Assembly (NCBI RefSeq): GCF_024807655.1
Contig: NZ_JANUCR010000005.1
Span: 1 to 64,000, forward strand
Length of the DNA stretch: 64,000 nucleotides
Direction of reading: 5' to 3'
Source of the DNA: Methanococcus voltae
GTDB taxonomy: Archaea; AGJL01; Methanococci; Methanococcales; Methanococcaceae
Below, piece by piece: positions 1 through 10,411 of this stretch. The notes under the pieces are model-generated. The model did not search any database, was not told the origin of the DNA, and was given only the letters and a program-made list of their open reading frames with translations. Position 1 is the first letter of the stretch, and each line of letters opens with the position of its first letter. The position numbers and the translations under genes were made by a program.

Positions 1-1148
1 CTTACTTCTTCCAATAGTTCTGCTAACTTAGCTTTATCCATATCTAATGTTTTATTCAACTTAACTACGTTATCGGCCATTTCGTTGAATGATTCTGCTA
101 AATCGTGAGTTTCATCGTGCGTATTAACTTCAACTCTATGACTATAATCTCCTTTACTGAATTTTTCAGCCCCGTCTTTCAATAAAGCCATTGGTTTTGA
201 AATAGATTTACTAATAAAGAATGCTAAACCTATTGAAATTAATAAACCCAACAAACTTACAATTAAAGTCTGTATCATTAATTGATTCATTAAACCAGTT
301 AGTGCAGATTTAGGGGTTCCTACGAATAACATACCAATATATTTACCATCTAAATCATATAGTGGCTCATATATGGTCACATAATCTTCATTATTAATAT
401 TTGCTTCACCGTCATATGCATTACCTGCTCTTGTTTCAGCATATACGTCTCCTGAAGATTTGGTACCGACAAATCGTGCACCATCTTTTAAGATACTTGT
501 AGATATCCTTATATCATCCATAAATATTGTAACTTCATTACCAGTTATGGATTTTATTTTATCAACTAATTCTACGTTATTGTTTAATATTCTAACCATT
601 AGTAAATAACCAATTACTTGACCATCGTCTGATATTTCACTGATTGAAGCCAAACCAATACCTTCTGAAACTCCTTCAATTTTATATTTTGGGAAACCAT
701 TCATAAAAGTTGAAGACAATTTCAAAATACCAGAATCTTTTCCAGAATTCTTTAATTTATTTACTATGCCAGATGCATCTAAATTATCATTAGTATTTGA
801 GGCAATAAAATTACCATTTTTATCAGTTACTGCTACATAAGCTACATCCGAACCTTCAGTAAGCTGAATTAAACGAGTTTTTACCCCGTTTATATCTTTA
901 TCTTGTATAGAATTTACCATACCACTTGTTTTAGTAGGGTATTTACTTAAAGAATTTAAAGATGCTACTTCGTCGTTTAACATTGATTCAATAAGATTTG
1001 TATCACTAACCAATGTTTCATGCATTTGTGAATTCATATTATTTTGTAAAGTTGATAGTGATGAGCCACTTGAAATGACTACAGGTACTAAAGCCACTAC
1101 AATAGCCAAAACTATCAATTTTGTACTAATTTTTTTGAATTTTACCAT
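1..1148 (-). CDS. Methyl-accepting chemotaxis protein, C-terminal part beyond the window
   Basis: This is a membrane chemoreceptor that would pass ligand binding to CheA/CheW and the archaellum motor. 382 residues are visible. The first membrane helix lies at about residues 9-27, followed by an extracytoplasmic Cache-type sensor at about 30-290 that ends in a typical DLDGKYIGMLFVG segment. A second membrane helix spans about 292-312 and a HAMP linker about 313-365. The methylation and signalling hairpin is cut off by the window edge, so the chemoreceptor call rests on this N-terminal architecture. The start is the ATG at 1148. The ligand cannot be read from the sequence. It is transcribed away from the flavoprotein gene to its right. 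Confidence 0.88.
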   Translation of the reverse strand, partial: MVKFKKISTKLIVLAIVVALVPVVISSGSSLSTLQNNMNSQMHETLVSDTNLIESMLNDEVASLNSLSKYPTKTSGMVNSIQDKDINGVKTRLIQLTEGSDVAYVAVTDKNGNFIASNTNDNLDASGIVNKLKNSGKDSGILKLSSTFMNGFPKYKIEGVSEGIGLASISEISDDGQVIGYLLMVRILNNNVELVDKIKSITGNEVTIFMDDIRISTSILKDGARFVGTKSSGDVYAETRAGNAYDGEANINNEDYVTIYEPLYDLDGKYIGMLFVGTPKSALTGLMNQLMIQTLIVSLLGLLISIGLAFFISKSISKPMALLKDGAEKFSKGDYSHRVEVNTHDETHDLAESFNEMADNVVKLNKTLDMDKAKLAELLEEV

Positions 1149-1549
1149 AAAAACACCATTACTACTATTTTAGGGATATTAAGTGCCGATATACTATAGT
1201 TGTACTTGTCATATAATGACTTAGTAAATATATGTTGTTTATATTATAATATATTATCGATATTGTAATATTGAGCCGGTTAATACATAAAAATGTAATG
1301 ACGTATATATTAAAACATAATGGAATAAATGTATAAGTTGATAAAATAAAATTTAATTAAACAATAATAATGAAAATAATATATTCAATACATAATTAAT
1401 AATAAAAGAGTATAAATAATAAAATATTATGATAAGATAATCAGAGAATTAATAAATTATATTTTAAAAATATATGTTATATTAATATTATAATTTTAAG
1501 ACCATATTATTAAAATTAAAAAATATTCAAAAATAACAAGGGAGAAAAA
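1149..1549. other. Intergenic region between divergent genes
   Basis: This A+T-rich spacer must hold the promoters of the chemoreceptor (minus) and the flavoprotein (plus). A short palindrome GTCAT-ATA-ATGAC lies at 1208-1220, about 60 bases before the chemoreceptor start. No coding region or RNA gene is seen. Confidence 0.6.
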
Positions 1550-2131
1550 ATGAAAATATTAGGAATTAGCGGTTCACCAAAAAAAGAAGGAAATACATCA
1601 TATCTCGTAAAAAAAGCTTTAGAGGAAGCTGAAAAATTAGGTTTTGAAACAGAATTTATTTCATTAGCAGGATTAGAGTTAAATCCGTGTATTGCATGTG
1701 AAATGTGTAAAAAAGGGGAAAACTGTATTATTATTGATGATATAGAGGATATTGTAGATGCAATGGAAAAAGCTGATGGTATAATCTTAGGTTCTCCAGT
1801 TTACTTTGGTGGAGTATCATCTCAGTTAAAAATGATAATGGACAGGTCAAGGTCATTACGTGCAAACCAAAAACTTAAAAATAAAGTAGGTGCAGCTATT
1901 TCCGTGGGTGCTTCAAGAAATGGTGGTCAAGAAACAACCATTAGACAAATTCATGACTATATGCACATTCAGTCAATGATTGTAGTTGCAGACGAATTCC
2001 CAACAGCTCATTACGGAGGTACTGGTTGGGGTTCAAAGCCGGGAGATTGTAAAAACGATGAATTTGGAACTATGACGGCTCAAAACGTTGGTAAAAAAGT
2101 AGCAGAAGTTTTAAAATTAATTAACAAATAA
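1550..2131 (+). CDS. Iron-sulfur flavoprotein (NADPH-dependent FMN reductase family)
   Basis: The 193-residue protein has the flavodoxin-like fold of the FMN reductase family. It opens with the phosphate-loop sequence GISGSPKKEGNTS at residues 5-17. The compact cysteine cluster CIACEMCKKGENC (CX2CX2CX5C) is the hallmark of the archaeal iron-sulfur flavoprotein (Isf) family, which carries FMN plus one 4Fe-4S cluster. GSPVYFGGVSSQLK is the FMN-contacting loop. Known relatives pass electrons between ferredoxin and small acceptors and some reduce O2 or H2O2; the acceptor here is unknown. A GGGAG ribosome-binding site lies 5 bases before the ATG. It is a single gene. Confidence 0.88.
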   Translation: MKILGISGSPKKEGNTSYLVKKALEEAEKLGFETEFISLAGLELNPCIACEMCKKGENCIIIDDIEDIVDAMEKADGIILGSPVYFGGVSSQLKMIMDRSRSLRANQKLKNKVGAAISVGASRNGGQETTIRQIHDYMHIQSMIVVADEFPTAHYGGTGWGSKPGDCKNDEFGTMTAQNVGKKVAEVLKLINK

Positions 2132-2160
2132 TTATTTTAAATTATTTTAAATTATTTTAT
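2131..2160. repeat. Tandem repeat, 10-bp unit x3
   Basis: Three consecutive copies of ATTATTTTAA (the last ends AT) begin on the last base of the flavoprotein stop codon. The run continues into T-rich sequence and TTA triplets up to about 2225. This is where an archaeal T-tract terminator would sit for the convergent neighbours. Confidence 0.8.
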
Positions 2161-2249
2161 TTTTAAATCATAATCGTAGTATCATAATTTAATGCTTTAT
2201 TATTATTATTATTCTTATTATTCTTAGTACTATTCCCATATTAAAAAGA

Positions 2250-3698
2250 TTATCGCCTATTTTTTTGACAAATTACTTCATTTTTGCTATTATTACCCAT
2301 ATCTTTTAATTTTAAATAAGCGGGCAATATTAAAAGCACATAAACTGGGATTATTTCCAATCTACCAACCCACATTGAAATAATCCCAGTTAATTTGGCT
2401 AATGGGTGCATAGCACTATCTACGATATTTACTGAAAGTCCCATATTTGCCACCATTGAAACAGCTTCAAACATTGATTTATAAGGGTCATAACCTAAAA
2501 ATATTAACATCATACTTGCTGCAATATAATGAACAACATATCCAAAACCGATAATAAACGCATCAGTAATTAAATTACCCGACATTACATTTTTACCAAT
2601 TTTTTTATAAACTACTGAACCGGTAGGTAGTACAGACTCTTTTAATTTATAATAAAATGCTTTTCCCATTATTAAAAATCTCATTAGCTTAATACCGCCG
2701 GTTGTAGTACCCGTAGCTCCCCCAATAATCATTACAAAAATAATTACTGCCAAGGAGATATTACTTAATCCATTCATACTAACGGTTGAAAATCCCGTAC
2801 TTGTCATAGCAGAAACCATTGTAAATAAAGCATCTATTGGAGATATTCCAGATGAAAGAACCAGTATTAATGCAGAAACGGACAATATTGGTAATGATGC
2901 TTTTGTTTGTATGTCGTGTACATCTTTACCAGTTAATAAATTATGATGTACTGAAAACGATACAACGCCGCCAATGTACATTATAGCTACCATAATAAGT
3001 TTTGCTACATCGCCATAGGGAAAACTACTATTACTTACACTCATACCGCCTGTAGATATACCACACATACAAATGTTTATTGCATCCCATAGGTTTAAGC
3101 CACTTATATAAAGCATACAGATACCTAAAACGGTGTATAAAATATAGATATGCCATATTTTTTTTACAGTGCCTAACGTACTTGGTAGTATTTTTTCTTC
3201 CCTTGCTTCAGCCCTATAGTATGCAGAAGCTCCTGCTTTAGATAATATAGATATGACCATTACAAGCACACCAACGCCACCAACCCACTGTTGTAAACTT
3301 CTCCATATTTGAACAGACCTTGGTAATGATTCCACGTCGTTGATTATGCTAAATCCAGTGGTAGTCCATGCCGACATACTTTCAAAAACGCCGTCGATAT
3401 AACCAAAATAATCAATGCTTAACATTAAAGGAACCGCACCTATCATTGAAGCCATAAGCCAAGCTAATGCAGATATTACCATCGCATGTTTTAATTTTAT
3501 AGATATGGATTTAGTAAATCGGTTTACCAAATAACCCAATAATATAAAAGCCAGTGCAGGAATTACGAATATAAACCAATTTTCAGAATAATATACTGCA
3601 AAAATTCCGGGTATTATCATTAAAGAGCCTATAAACATCATTAAAAGACCCAATTCGTGCATAATACCTGTTGCATCTGTTTTTTTAAATATTTTCAT
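2250..3698 (-). CDS. trkH: Trk-type potassium uptake protein TrkH
   Basis: This polytopic membrane protein of 482 residues is the pore subunit of a Trk/Ktr potassium uptake system. It has repeated membrane-pore-membrane units with the glycine-containing filter segments typical of the family (TTTGFS early, then STGGMS, TSTGFST and NMGLS). A TrkA-type NAD-binding regulatory subunit is expected but is not next to it. The start is uncertain: the ATG at 3698 has a GAGCGATATA leader that resembles the usual site, while a TTG six codons upstream (3716) is also open. The gene is convergent with the flavoprotein gene. Confidence 0.93.
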   Translation of the reverse strand: MKIFKKTDATGIMHELGLLMMFIGSLMIIPGIFAVYYSENWFIFVIPALAFILLGYLVNRFTKSISIKLKHAMVISALAWLMASMIGAVPLMLSIDYFGYIDGVFESMSAWTTTGFSIINDVESLPRSVQIWRSLQQWVGGVGVLVMVISILSKAGASAYYRAEAREEKILPSTLGTVKKIWHIYILYTVLGICMLYISGLNLWDAINICMCGISTGGMSVSNSSFPYGDVAKLIMVAIMYIGGVVSFSVHHNLLTGKDVHDIQTKASLPILSVSALILVLSSGISPIDALFTMVSAMTSTGFSTVSMNGLSNISLAVIIFVMIIGGATGTTTGGIKLMRFLIMGKAFYYKLKESVLPTGSVVYKKIGKNVMSGNLITDAFIIGFGYVVHYIAASMMLIFLGYDPYKSMFEAVSMVANMGLSVNIVDSAMHPLAKLTGIISMWVGRLEIIPVYVLLILPAYLKLKDMGNNSKNEVICQKNRR

Positions 3699-4024
3699 TA
3701 TATCGCTCAATCCCAAACGTTTTTCCGTTATTCTACATATGACGCCAATATTTAGGTATTTATTTATTTTCCGTATCTGTCATCATTATATGTAGCATTA
3801 TCTTAGTATCTCATTAAATAATTAAATAACATAAATTAAATTTAACAAAGATAATCATTCTGTGTTATTATTTATTTCAATATTGTATAAATATGTAATT
3901 AAAAAAAATGAAATAAAAATTATAATATAGGACATTAAAATAAAATAAAATAAATCTAAAAACTGATTAAATATAAAAATAATAATAATAATAAAAATAT
4001 TTAAAAATGGAATAAAAGAATAAA
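3699..4024. other. Intergenic, trkH promoter and end of the kinase gene
   Basis: A+T-rich with long A/T runs. The part near 3720-3850 should carry the trkH promoter on the minus strand. The part near 3900-4020 is the 3' side of 2-phosphoglycerate kinase and is poor in G and C. I see no gene, RNA or strong palindrome. Confidence 0.5.
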
Positions 4025-4960
4025 TTAAATTATCTCTTCCATTTCGCCACCTTCTTCCTTATCCAATGTATTAAATTTGTTTGTAACGATTTCCAAACAT
4101 TCTTGGACCGTATCACTTATAGATACATTTTCAATTACAGGTACAAGATGGGAATTTGAATCTTTGACAATATATTTATTTATATCTTTTATAATTTCGA
4201 AATTCTCCAAATACCTTTCTAAAGGTCTATCACTAACTTTTGCTCTTGCAATAAACCTTTTTTTATGTACATTTTCAGAGCTTAATGTAAGCGTTAAAAA
4301 TATCACGTTTGGAATATTGTGATACTTATCAGATATCATTCCTGGTAAAATGTGAGTACCCTCTATAATTACACTCGTACCTTCAGTTAAACATCGGTCA
4401 ATAATTCCTTCAATACCCAATAATACAGGTTCTACGTGTCTTAAGAAACCTTGAATATATAGTTCATCATCTTCTTCATCATAATTTCTAAGGGCTCTCC
4501 AAGCAGTATATGAAGATTCATATAACATAGGCACTACATCTTTAGATATACTACGTCTCATGACTTCACGTATGGAATCAGTCCCGATAACACTGGAAAT
4601 ACCTAAACGGGAAGCCAATTCAAACGCGATTGTGGAAGTACCTACCCCACTTGAACCTCCAACGAGTATAATAACAGAGTGTTTTTTTAAGATTCTTCTC
4701 CAAATTAAATATTTATCAGCGATATCTTCATAATCATCAGATATCAAAGAATAATAAACTCTTTGTCTTAATTCATATTTGGAGATTCTTTTTAAGCTAT
4801 CAGTGTTTAAATCCGCTTCAATACCTCTTGCAAATATGTATGCTTCACTGGGTTTCATTCCTGCAGTAGTTAAAGACCTTGCAAGAAGCCCTTTTGAAAA
4901 AGGCATTTCATAATCTTTCGCTGTAACTATTATTTTGTCGGTTATTGTATCAAATATCAT
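4025..4960 (-). CDS. 2-phosphoglycerate kinase
   Basis: In methanogens this ATP-dependent kinase makes 2,3-bisphosphoglycerate from 2-phosphoglycerate, the first step towards cyclic 2,3-diphosphoglycerate, an osmolyte and phosphate reserve. The 311-residue protein starts with an ATP-cone-like regulatory domain (about residues 9-85). The kinase domain follows, with a P-loop [10 protein letters not shown] at 101-110 and the characteristic [10 protein letters not shown] just after. The order of ATP-cone then kinase is the family signature. The partner cyclic 2,3-diphosphoglycerate synthetase is not in the window. The start is the ATG at 4960. It runs in the same direction as purA, about 310 bases downstream of it. 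Confidence 0.85.
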   Translation of the reverse strand: MIFDTITDKIIVTAKDYEMPFSKGLLARSLTTAGMKPSEAYIFARGIEADLNTDSLKRISKYELRQRVYYSLISDDYEDIADKYLIWRRILKKHSVIILVGGSSGVGTSTIAFELASRLGISSVIGTDSIREVMRRSISKDVVPMLYESSYTAWRALRNYDEEDDELYIQGFLRHVEPVLLGIEGIIDRCLTEGTSVIIEGTHILPGMISDKYHNIPNVIFLTLTLSSENVHKKRFIARAKVSDRPLERYLENFEIIKDINKYIVKDSNSHLVPVIENVSISDTVQECLEIVTNKFNTLDKEEGGEMEEII

Positions 4961-5273
4961 AATATCACATAAGCATTAGTTTTTCATTTTAAATTTTAAC
5001 ATATTTTATAATTGATTTAAATATTCTATTATTTAAATATTAGTCAAAAAATTTTTTAAAATACGTCAATTTAAAAAAAGTACATTTAAAATTAAGTACA
5101 CTTCGTTATTTGTTGTAAATTTTGGTGTAAAATGTAAATCAAACATTAATAATGTCTTAAAATTCAGATAATTCTCAAAAAATAAATATGATATAGTTAA
5201 AGTTAATATTTTTGAATTTAAAATATGAAAAGGGAAATAATTAATTAAATAATCAATTATAGATTTATAAATA
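4961..5273. other. Intergenic between purA and the kinase gene
   Basis: A+T-rich. AAGTACA occurs twice in direct orientation, at 5078-5084 and 5094-5100 (16-base period), about 120-140 bases before the kinase start. Its meaning is unknown and the heptamer is common enough to occur by chance. No gene is seen. Confidence 0.4.
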
Positions 5274-6290
5274 TTATTTGTTTCTAATATCTATAGTTTG
5301 ACTTAATTCTGGCCCAGTAGATATTAAAGTAACTTTAACACCTAATTTTTGTTCCATTATTTTTATAAATTCTTTTGATTTATCAGACAAATCTTCATAT
5401 TTTTTCATGCCATAACATTCTGTATCATATTTATCTAAACAGGTTAATGCTATTTGTGTTGCACCGTTTAAATCACAGACTTTTTTAGCAAGTTCGTAAT
5501 CAAAATGGCCAACTCTTCTTCTTCTACCCGTAACAGTACCGTATTCAATTACACCCAACGTTTCCGCTTCTTCCTCAGTCATTTCAGATGGGAAAGGACC
5601 TTCACCCACTCTTGTAGGGTAAGATTTGAAGACTACAATAACTTCGTCAATCTTTGTTGGACCTACGCCCACATCTGCTGCAAAAGAGGACGCATTAGTA
5701 TCTTTAGAGGTAACATATGGATAACTACCGTGGAAAAGAGAAAGTAAAGCTCCTTGTGTACCCTCAATTAAAACATTTTCGTTGTTTTCAATTGCAGTAT
5801 TAACTTCCTTGGATACATCCCCGAGATATTTTTGTAAACTTTCAACGTCTTTAGCTTGTTTTAAGGTTCTCATTGCTCTGTCTACGTTTGCAGGACCGCA
5901 ACCTGTACCGGTTGAACCAATTTCTTTAGAAAGGTGAACGTTTGATTTATCCATTTCTCTGTGTTTTAATTCAATTACGCCACTGTTTGAATCCAATATG
6001 ATTCTTTGAGCCACATTGAAATCTTTTAACATTTCTAATTCTTTTTCTAAAACTTCAGGGTCGGTTAAAACACCAGCACCGATTGCTAATTTAGCATTAA
6101 CATTAGGAAAACCAGTTGGAACCATTCTAATTCCGTATTTTTTATCTCCAACTTCTACAGTATGACCTGCGTTAGGACCTACACCGCCTCTTGCAATGAT
6201 TGAAGGATTATCTTTTTCGCAAAGGTAACTTACGATTTTTCCCTTACCTTCGTCGCCCCATTGACCGCCTACAATAATGGTACATGTCAT
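5274..6290 (-). CDS. purA: Adenylosuccinate synthetase
   Basis: This enzyme catalyses the GTP-dependent joining of IMP and aspartate, the first committed step from IMP to [14 protein letters not shown] near the N-terminus (residues 8-18) is the GTP-binding/IMP loop, and [14 protein letters not shown] and [14 protein letters not shown] are the later substrate loops. At 338 residues it is the short archaeal form; bacterial enzymes have about 430. The start is the ATG at 6290, because GAGGT lies 7 bases before it. A TTG two codons upstream is too close to that site. Two copies of a 12-base motif lie in the upstream region. Confidence 0.96.
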   Translation of the reverse strand: MTCTIIVGGQWGDEGKGKIVSYLCEKDNPSIIARGGVGPNAGHTVEVGDKKYGIRMVPTGFPNVNAKLAIGAGVLTDPEVLEKELEMLKDFNVAQRIILDSNSGVIELKHREMDKSNVHLSKEIGSTGTGCGPANVDRAMRTLKQAKDVESLQKYLGDVSKEVNTAIENNENVLIEGTQGALLSLFHGSYPYVTSKDTNASSFAADVGVGPTKIDEVIVVFKSYPTRVGEGPFPSEMTEEEAETLGVIEYGTVTGRRRRVGHFDYELAKKVCDLNGATQIALTCLDKYDTECYGMKKYEDLSDKSKEFIKIMEQKLGVKVTLISTGPELSQTIDIRNK

Positions 6291-6359
6291 TTGCAAAACC
6301 TCATTAAAAATATGATTAACTCATATTCCAATCTATTATAACGTTATTCATAATTCATA

Positions 6360-6430
6360 CATAAGGGCATAAATTTAAATGAATAGATTAATAATTAAAG
6401 TTTAGGGTAAAATACGCGCATAAGGGCATA
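6360..6430. repeat. Direct repeat CATAAGGGCATA upstream of purA
   Basis: Two exact copies, 6360-6371 and 6419-6430, lie 59 bases apart. They are 70-140 bases before the purA start, in the promoter zone of purA (minus strand). The rest of the roughly 320-base spacer 6291-6611 is plain A+T-rich sequence. The motif contains GGG, which is rare in the intergenic DNA here, so it may be a regulator site. No published purine operator that I know matches it. Confidence 0.5.
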
Positions 6431-6611
6431 TTAAACCAATAAAATACATAATAATAAGATATTTTTAATTATATCCTGCATTGCATTAAATACAGTTTTT
6501 TATAATTAATATATTTATAAATTATCGCCATAGCGCCAACTATTTTAATTTAAACTATGATTAACATAATTAATTAGAAATAGGTAATAACTAATTTAGC
6601 GTTTTGCCAAA

Positions 6612-7091
6612 TTAGTTAAAAAAACTGTCAAATTCTCCTGCATCGATAGCTTTTTGTGCTTCTCTTGGAGTTTTTCCTTCAACATTTACACCTAATGAAA
6701 CACATGTTCCGATAACTTCTTTTGAAGCATTTTTGATGTTGAATGATAACATTGCTTCATATTTCATATTTGCAACTTTAACAACTTGTTCCATTGTTAA
6801 ATTACCTGCAACTTGGTGTTTTGGTTCTTGTGAAGCTTTTTCGATACCTAATTCTTTCATAATTAAAGCTGATGCTGGAGGAATACCCACTTCAACTTTG
6901 AATGACCTTTTTTCAGTATCTACAATTACACTTACAGGAACACTCATACCTTCATATGAAGCTGTTTTTTGGTTGATTTCGTTAACAACTTGCATAATGT
7001 TAACACCTAAAGGACCGATAGCTGGACCTAATGGAGGACCTGCTGTAGCTTTTCCACCAGTAACTAATATTTCTACTACTTGTTCTGCCAT
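6612..7091 (-). CDS. rpl11: Ribosomal protein uL11
   Basis: This large-subunit protein of the GTPase-associated centre binds 23S rRNA helices 43/44. The 159-residue protein shows the conserved N-terminal [21 protein letters not shown] and a C-terminal RNA-binding domain with [18 protein letters not shown]. The ATG at 7091 is chosen because GAGGTGA lies immediately upstream; an in-frame GTG at 7100 is part of that ribosome-binding site. In many archaea this gene follows secE-spt5. Here it stands alone on the opposite strand, on the far side of top6A. Confidence 0.97.
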   Translation of the reverse strand: MAEQVVEILVTGGKATAGPPLGPAIGPLGVNIMQVVNEINQKTASYEGMSVPVSVIVDTEKRSFKVEVGIPPASALIMKELGIEKASQEPKHQVAGNLTMEQVVKVANMKYEAMLSFNIKNASKEVIGTCVSLGVNVEGKTPREAQKAIDAGEFDSFFN

Positions 7092-7431
7092 AATATTCAC
7101 CTCAATCGTGTTTGCAATATTTTTGATATTTATTATTTTATTATATTATTCTTGTTAAATTGTATAATATCAATAGTTGTCTTAACAACAAATTTATACA
7201 AAATAAATAATATGTACTAATATAAAAATACATCTAAAGTTTGACTATTCAATAAACTCCTTAATGTTATTTATGTGTATTGTATTTAAAATTTACTATG
7301 AATTTATGATACACTATAAAAATAGAAAATAGAATATAAAATTATAATATAAAATTAGTAAAAAAATTAAAAATTAAATAAATAAAAATGAAATAAAAAT
7401 AAATATGAAAATAAATACGATAAATAATTAA
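7092..7431. other. Intergenic between top6A and rpl11
   Basis: A+T-rich spacer of 340 bases holding the rpl11 promoter and the 3' side of top6A. No open frame with a ribosome-binding site, no RNA-like G+C rise and no clear repeat is seen. Confidence 0.5.
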
Positions 7432-8529
7432 TTATGGCAACCAAGTTTTTTGGTCTTCTATTTTAGCAGGTAAATACTCTTCTACAACATATTTTAAACC
7501 ATATTTAGCTAAAGACTGCTGTTCTGCCCTTACTTTACTATTTGCCATCATCGTTAAAGCTTGTTGCCAGTCTGAGAACGATTTAACAAAGTCGTCATTT
7601 TTCAAACCGTCTTTTAATCTCTTAATATCATGGTCTTTTAACGGGTGAGTAGGTAATTCATAATCTACGATATCTTGAGGCGTGACACCGATTAATCTTG
7701 CTTCAGGAACTGCCAATTTATCAGCCAAGTGTACTGCTTTACCACTACCAACTTTTAAAGTTCTGTAAATGTTTAAATACCCGTAAGGGTCGCCATCCGT
7801 AAATACCAAAATGGGCAACTTTTTTTCCTCTGCTAATCTTTTCACAAATCTTCTTGTAGCCCTTGAAGGTACACCCTTCAATGAAACTAATATACAGTTG
7901 TGTTTTTTCCAAAATCCTTCAGCACTTAATCTCGCAAACATACCCGCAGTCTCAATTGCTAAAACAAACTCTGCAGTTGTTTCCAATGTTAAATTTGTAA
8001 CTTCATTAGGTATGTTATATGCACCACTGCCCAATTTAGTACAATCGATTATAATTTCTTGACCATCTTGAGTTTTATCAATAACTTTTAACGGACCTAC
8101 AACAGAAGCACCATCTTCTTCAGGCATAAAACCTAAATCTTCCCTTAAAAAATCAGAAGCTGCCTCCAAGTCCTCAATAACGCCGTTAGATGGTTGTTGG
8201 TCATCAAATCTGGCCTCACCCCAGTTTTTAGATACATAATATGCTTCCCTCAATGTTGAGAAATCATTTGTATCCAATAAACTCTTTGAAAATTCCATCA
8301 TTTTTATTGTTTGGGCAAATATTTTTGCTTGATTTACATTAAAAGTTCTTTCTTTCTCCTTACCCATTAATGTAAAAGTACCCTTTTCATCGTCAAATCT
8401 TGCGTTAGACAAACTTCTTACCGGGAATTTAATAATTGGCCTTTTTTTCCTTATAATATCATCATACATCTGATTTGCCATATTAAGTAATTTTTGAGAA
8501 GCTAATTTTCTTTCTTTTGATGTTATCAT
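7432..8529 (-). CDS. top6A: DNA topoisomerase VI subunit A
   Basis: This is the cleavage subunit of the type IIB topoisomerase, the archaeal relative of Spo11; it makes a transient double-strand break to pass DNA. The 365-residue protein contains LREAYYVSKNW (residues 93-103), holding the catalytic tyrosine (97 or 98) in the winged-helix domain. A Toprim domain follows, with the acidic metal motif VFTDGDPYG near residue 245. The ATPase subunit Top6B is not adjacent, whereas in many archaea the two genes are neighbours. GGGTGAATTAG precedes the ATG. Confidence 0.96.
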   Translation of the reverse strand: MITSKERKLASQKLLNMANQMYDDIIRKKRPIIKFPVRSLSNARFDDEKGTFTLMGKEKERTFNVNQAKIFAQTIKMMEFSKSLLDTNDFSTLREAYYVSKNWGEARFDDQQPSNGVIEDLEAASDFLREDLGFMPEEDGASVVGPLKVIDKTQDGQEIIIDCTKLGSGAYNIPNEVTNLTLETTAEFVLAIETAGMFARLSAEGFWKKHNCILVSLKGVPSRATRRFVKRLAEEKKLPILVFTDGDPYGYLNIYRTLKVGSGKAVHLADKLAVPEARLIGVTPQDIVDYELPTHPLKDHDIKRLKDGLKNDDFVKSFSDWQQALTMMANSKVRAEQQSLAKYGLKYVVEEYLPAKIEDQKTWLP

Positions 8530-9238
8530 CTAATTCACCCAAAGGAATAGGATATTTAATGTATCATTTGTTGTATCAACAATTCCTATTTAGTTTATAT
8601 TTTTATATAATAGATATAGAATTTAAATTATTTTATGATTATCCGATTAATAATACGTATAATAGCACATATACTGCAATATATTCTATTTGGCCATATG
8701 CGATATTAAAATTAACGTATTAAAATATATCTAAAATTTTATTATAATATCATAATAGAATTAAGTGTTATATAAATTTAGTTAAATAGATTAATGATTT
8801 AAAATTAAAACCAAAAGAAATTTAAATAACTAATATATAAAAATTATAGTTAATATAAAATGTACTTAAAAGTACAATAGTACATTTCTTTTGCAAGCTA
8901 ATAGATTTTACCAAACAATAAATTTCGCATTAATGAGCATTAATTAATTATACAAAAATCATAAATTTAAATATAATTATATGCTATATGATATTGAATA
9001 TTTTTAAAATTATATCATCATATAATATATATTTACAAAAATAAAAGGACTTGTTTAACAGATTCTTAAAATGTAGTAAAGTTATAGGAATTAGTATAAA
9101 TAATATAAATATGAAATACATATAATTATAGGCAAATAATACATACTCATTTACTCAAAGCAGTGAATAAATTAAATTTATATTCTAATAAAATATTGAA
9201 CTAATTATGGAAAAGGGCATATATGAGGAGGTAATACC
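8530..9238. other. Long intergenic region between top6A and ftsZ
   Basis: 709 bases without a convincing gene. It carries the divergent promoters of top6A and ftsZ. The near-perfect inverted repeat at 8861-8876 is the only ordered element noticed. The last 40 bases contain AAAAGGGCATATATG just before the ftsZ ribosome-binding site. Confidence 0.5.
8861..8876. promoter_or_regulatory. Inverted repeat TGTACTT-AA-AAGTACA
   Basis: Two 7-base arms pair perfectly around AA. A third half-site GTACA follows at 8880-8884. The element is 330 bases from top6A and 360 bases from ftsZ. It could be an operator but no known regulator is assigned. Confidence 0.3.
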
Positions 9239-10321
9239 TTGAAATTTTTACAAAATATTGCTGAAAACGATTTTTTAGACGAACCTAAAGAAACTCTATC
9301 GGATGTAGATAAAGAATTATTAGAGTTAATAGAAGGTTCAAAAGCAAGAATAACAGTTGTAGGTTGTGGTGGGGCCGGTAATAATGCAATAAATAGGTTA
9401 GCTGATGAACAGGTTGAAGGTGCAAAAGTAGTTGCCGTTAATACCGATGCTCAGCAATTAGTTAAAACCAAAGCTGAAAATAAGGTTTTAATTGGTAAAA
9501 ACTTAACCCGCGGATTAGGGGCTGGAGGAAACCCTGAAAAAGGAGAAGAATCAGCTCGTGAAAATGCAGAAGACATTAAATCTGCGATACAAGACTCAGA
9601 TTTAGTATTCATCACCTGCGGATTAGGTGGCGGTACAGGAACAGGTTCTGCACCAATAGTTGCGGAAATATCAAAGAAAATGGGTGCTTTAACTGTTGCT
9701 GTTGTAACATTGCCATTCTCAATGGAAGGAAAAGTAAGAATGACCAATGCTTTAAATGGACTTGAAAAATTGCAAGAAGTTGCAGATACCATTGTTATTA
9801 TTCCAAACGATAAATTATTAGAAATCGTTAGAAACGTGCCATTAAGAACTGCTTTTAAAGTAGCTGACGAAGTTTTAATGAATTCAGTTAGGGGAATGGT
9901 TGAACTCGTAAACAATGCTGGAGATATCCACGTGGACTTTGCAGATGTTAAAGCTGTAATGGACGATGGTGGAATAGCAATGATGGGAATCGGCGAAAGC
10001 GATTCAGAAAAAAGAGCAAAAGAAGCTATCAATATGGCTTTAAACAGTCCGTTATTATGCGTAGATATAGAAGGAGCTACAGGTGCTTTAATACACGTTA
10101 CTGGACCAGAAGATATGAGTTTAGATGAAGCTCAAGATATTGTTTCAACTGTTTCAGAAAGACTTTCTGAAAATGCTACAATTATTTGGGGTACCACAAT
10201 TGACGACAAATTAGAAAACTCATTGAGAGTTTTATTAATCATTACAGGTACAAAATCAACCGTAAACCATAATTTAAGTCTTAAAAGAAATAAAGTAATT
10301 ATTGACATTCCAAAAATTTAA
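9239..10321 (+). CDS. ftsZ: Cell division protein FtsZ
   Basis: This tubulin-like GTPase polymerises at mid-cell into the division ring. The tubulin signature GGGTGTG lies at residues 130-136. The nucleotide motif VGCGGAGNNAINR is at 41-53 and NTDAQ at 68-72, and the catalytic T7-loop region follows DFADVKAVMDDGG. The 360 residues fit archaeal FtsZ. It starts with TTG: a strong GAGGAGGT site lies 6 bases upstream and no in-frame ATG is nearby. The gene order ftsZ-secE-spt5 is widely conserved in archaea. No FtsA- or SepF-type anchor is seen in the window. Confidence 0.97.
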   Translation: MKFLQNIAENDFLDEPKETLSDVDKELLELIEGSKARITVVGCGGAGNNAINRLADEQVEGAKVVAVNTDAQQLVKTKAENKVLIGKNLTRGLGAGGNPEKGEESARENAEDIKSAIQDSDLVFITCGLGGGTGTGSAPIVAEISKKMGALTVAVVTLPFSMEGKVRMTNALNGLEKLQEVADTIVIIPNDKLLEIVRNVPLRTAFKVADEVLMNSVRGMVELVNNAGDIHVDFADVKAVMDDGGIAMMGIGESDSEKRAKEAINMALNSPLLCVDIEGATGALIHVTGPEDMSLDEAQDIVSTVSERLSENATIIWGTTIDDKLENSLRVLLIITGTKSTVNHNLSLKRNKVIIDIPKI

Positions 10322-10411
10322 GAATATTTAATTAAATTTTTATATTTAAATGAATATAGATTTTATAAATATGGTCGTAAATAAAAATGTGATAAATAAA
10401 AATGTGATATT

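Noticed and set aside
8517-8723. 68-codon frame between top6A and ftsZ
   Set aside because: It overlaps the top6A start on the other strand, has no ribosome-binding site, and is a hydrophobic/Tyr-Ile translation typical of A/T-rich noncoding DNA.
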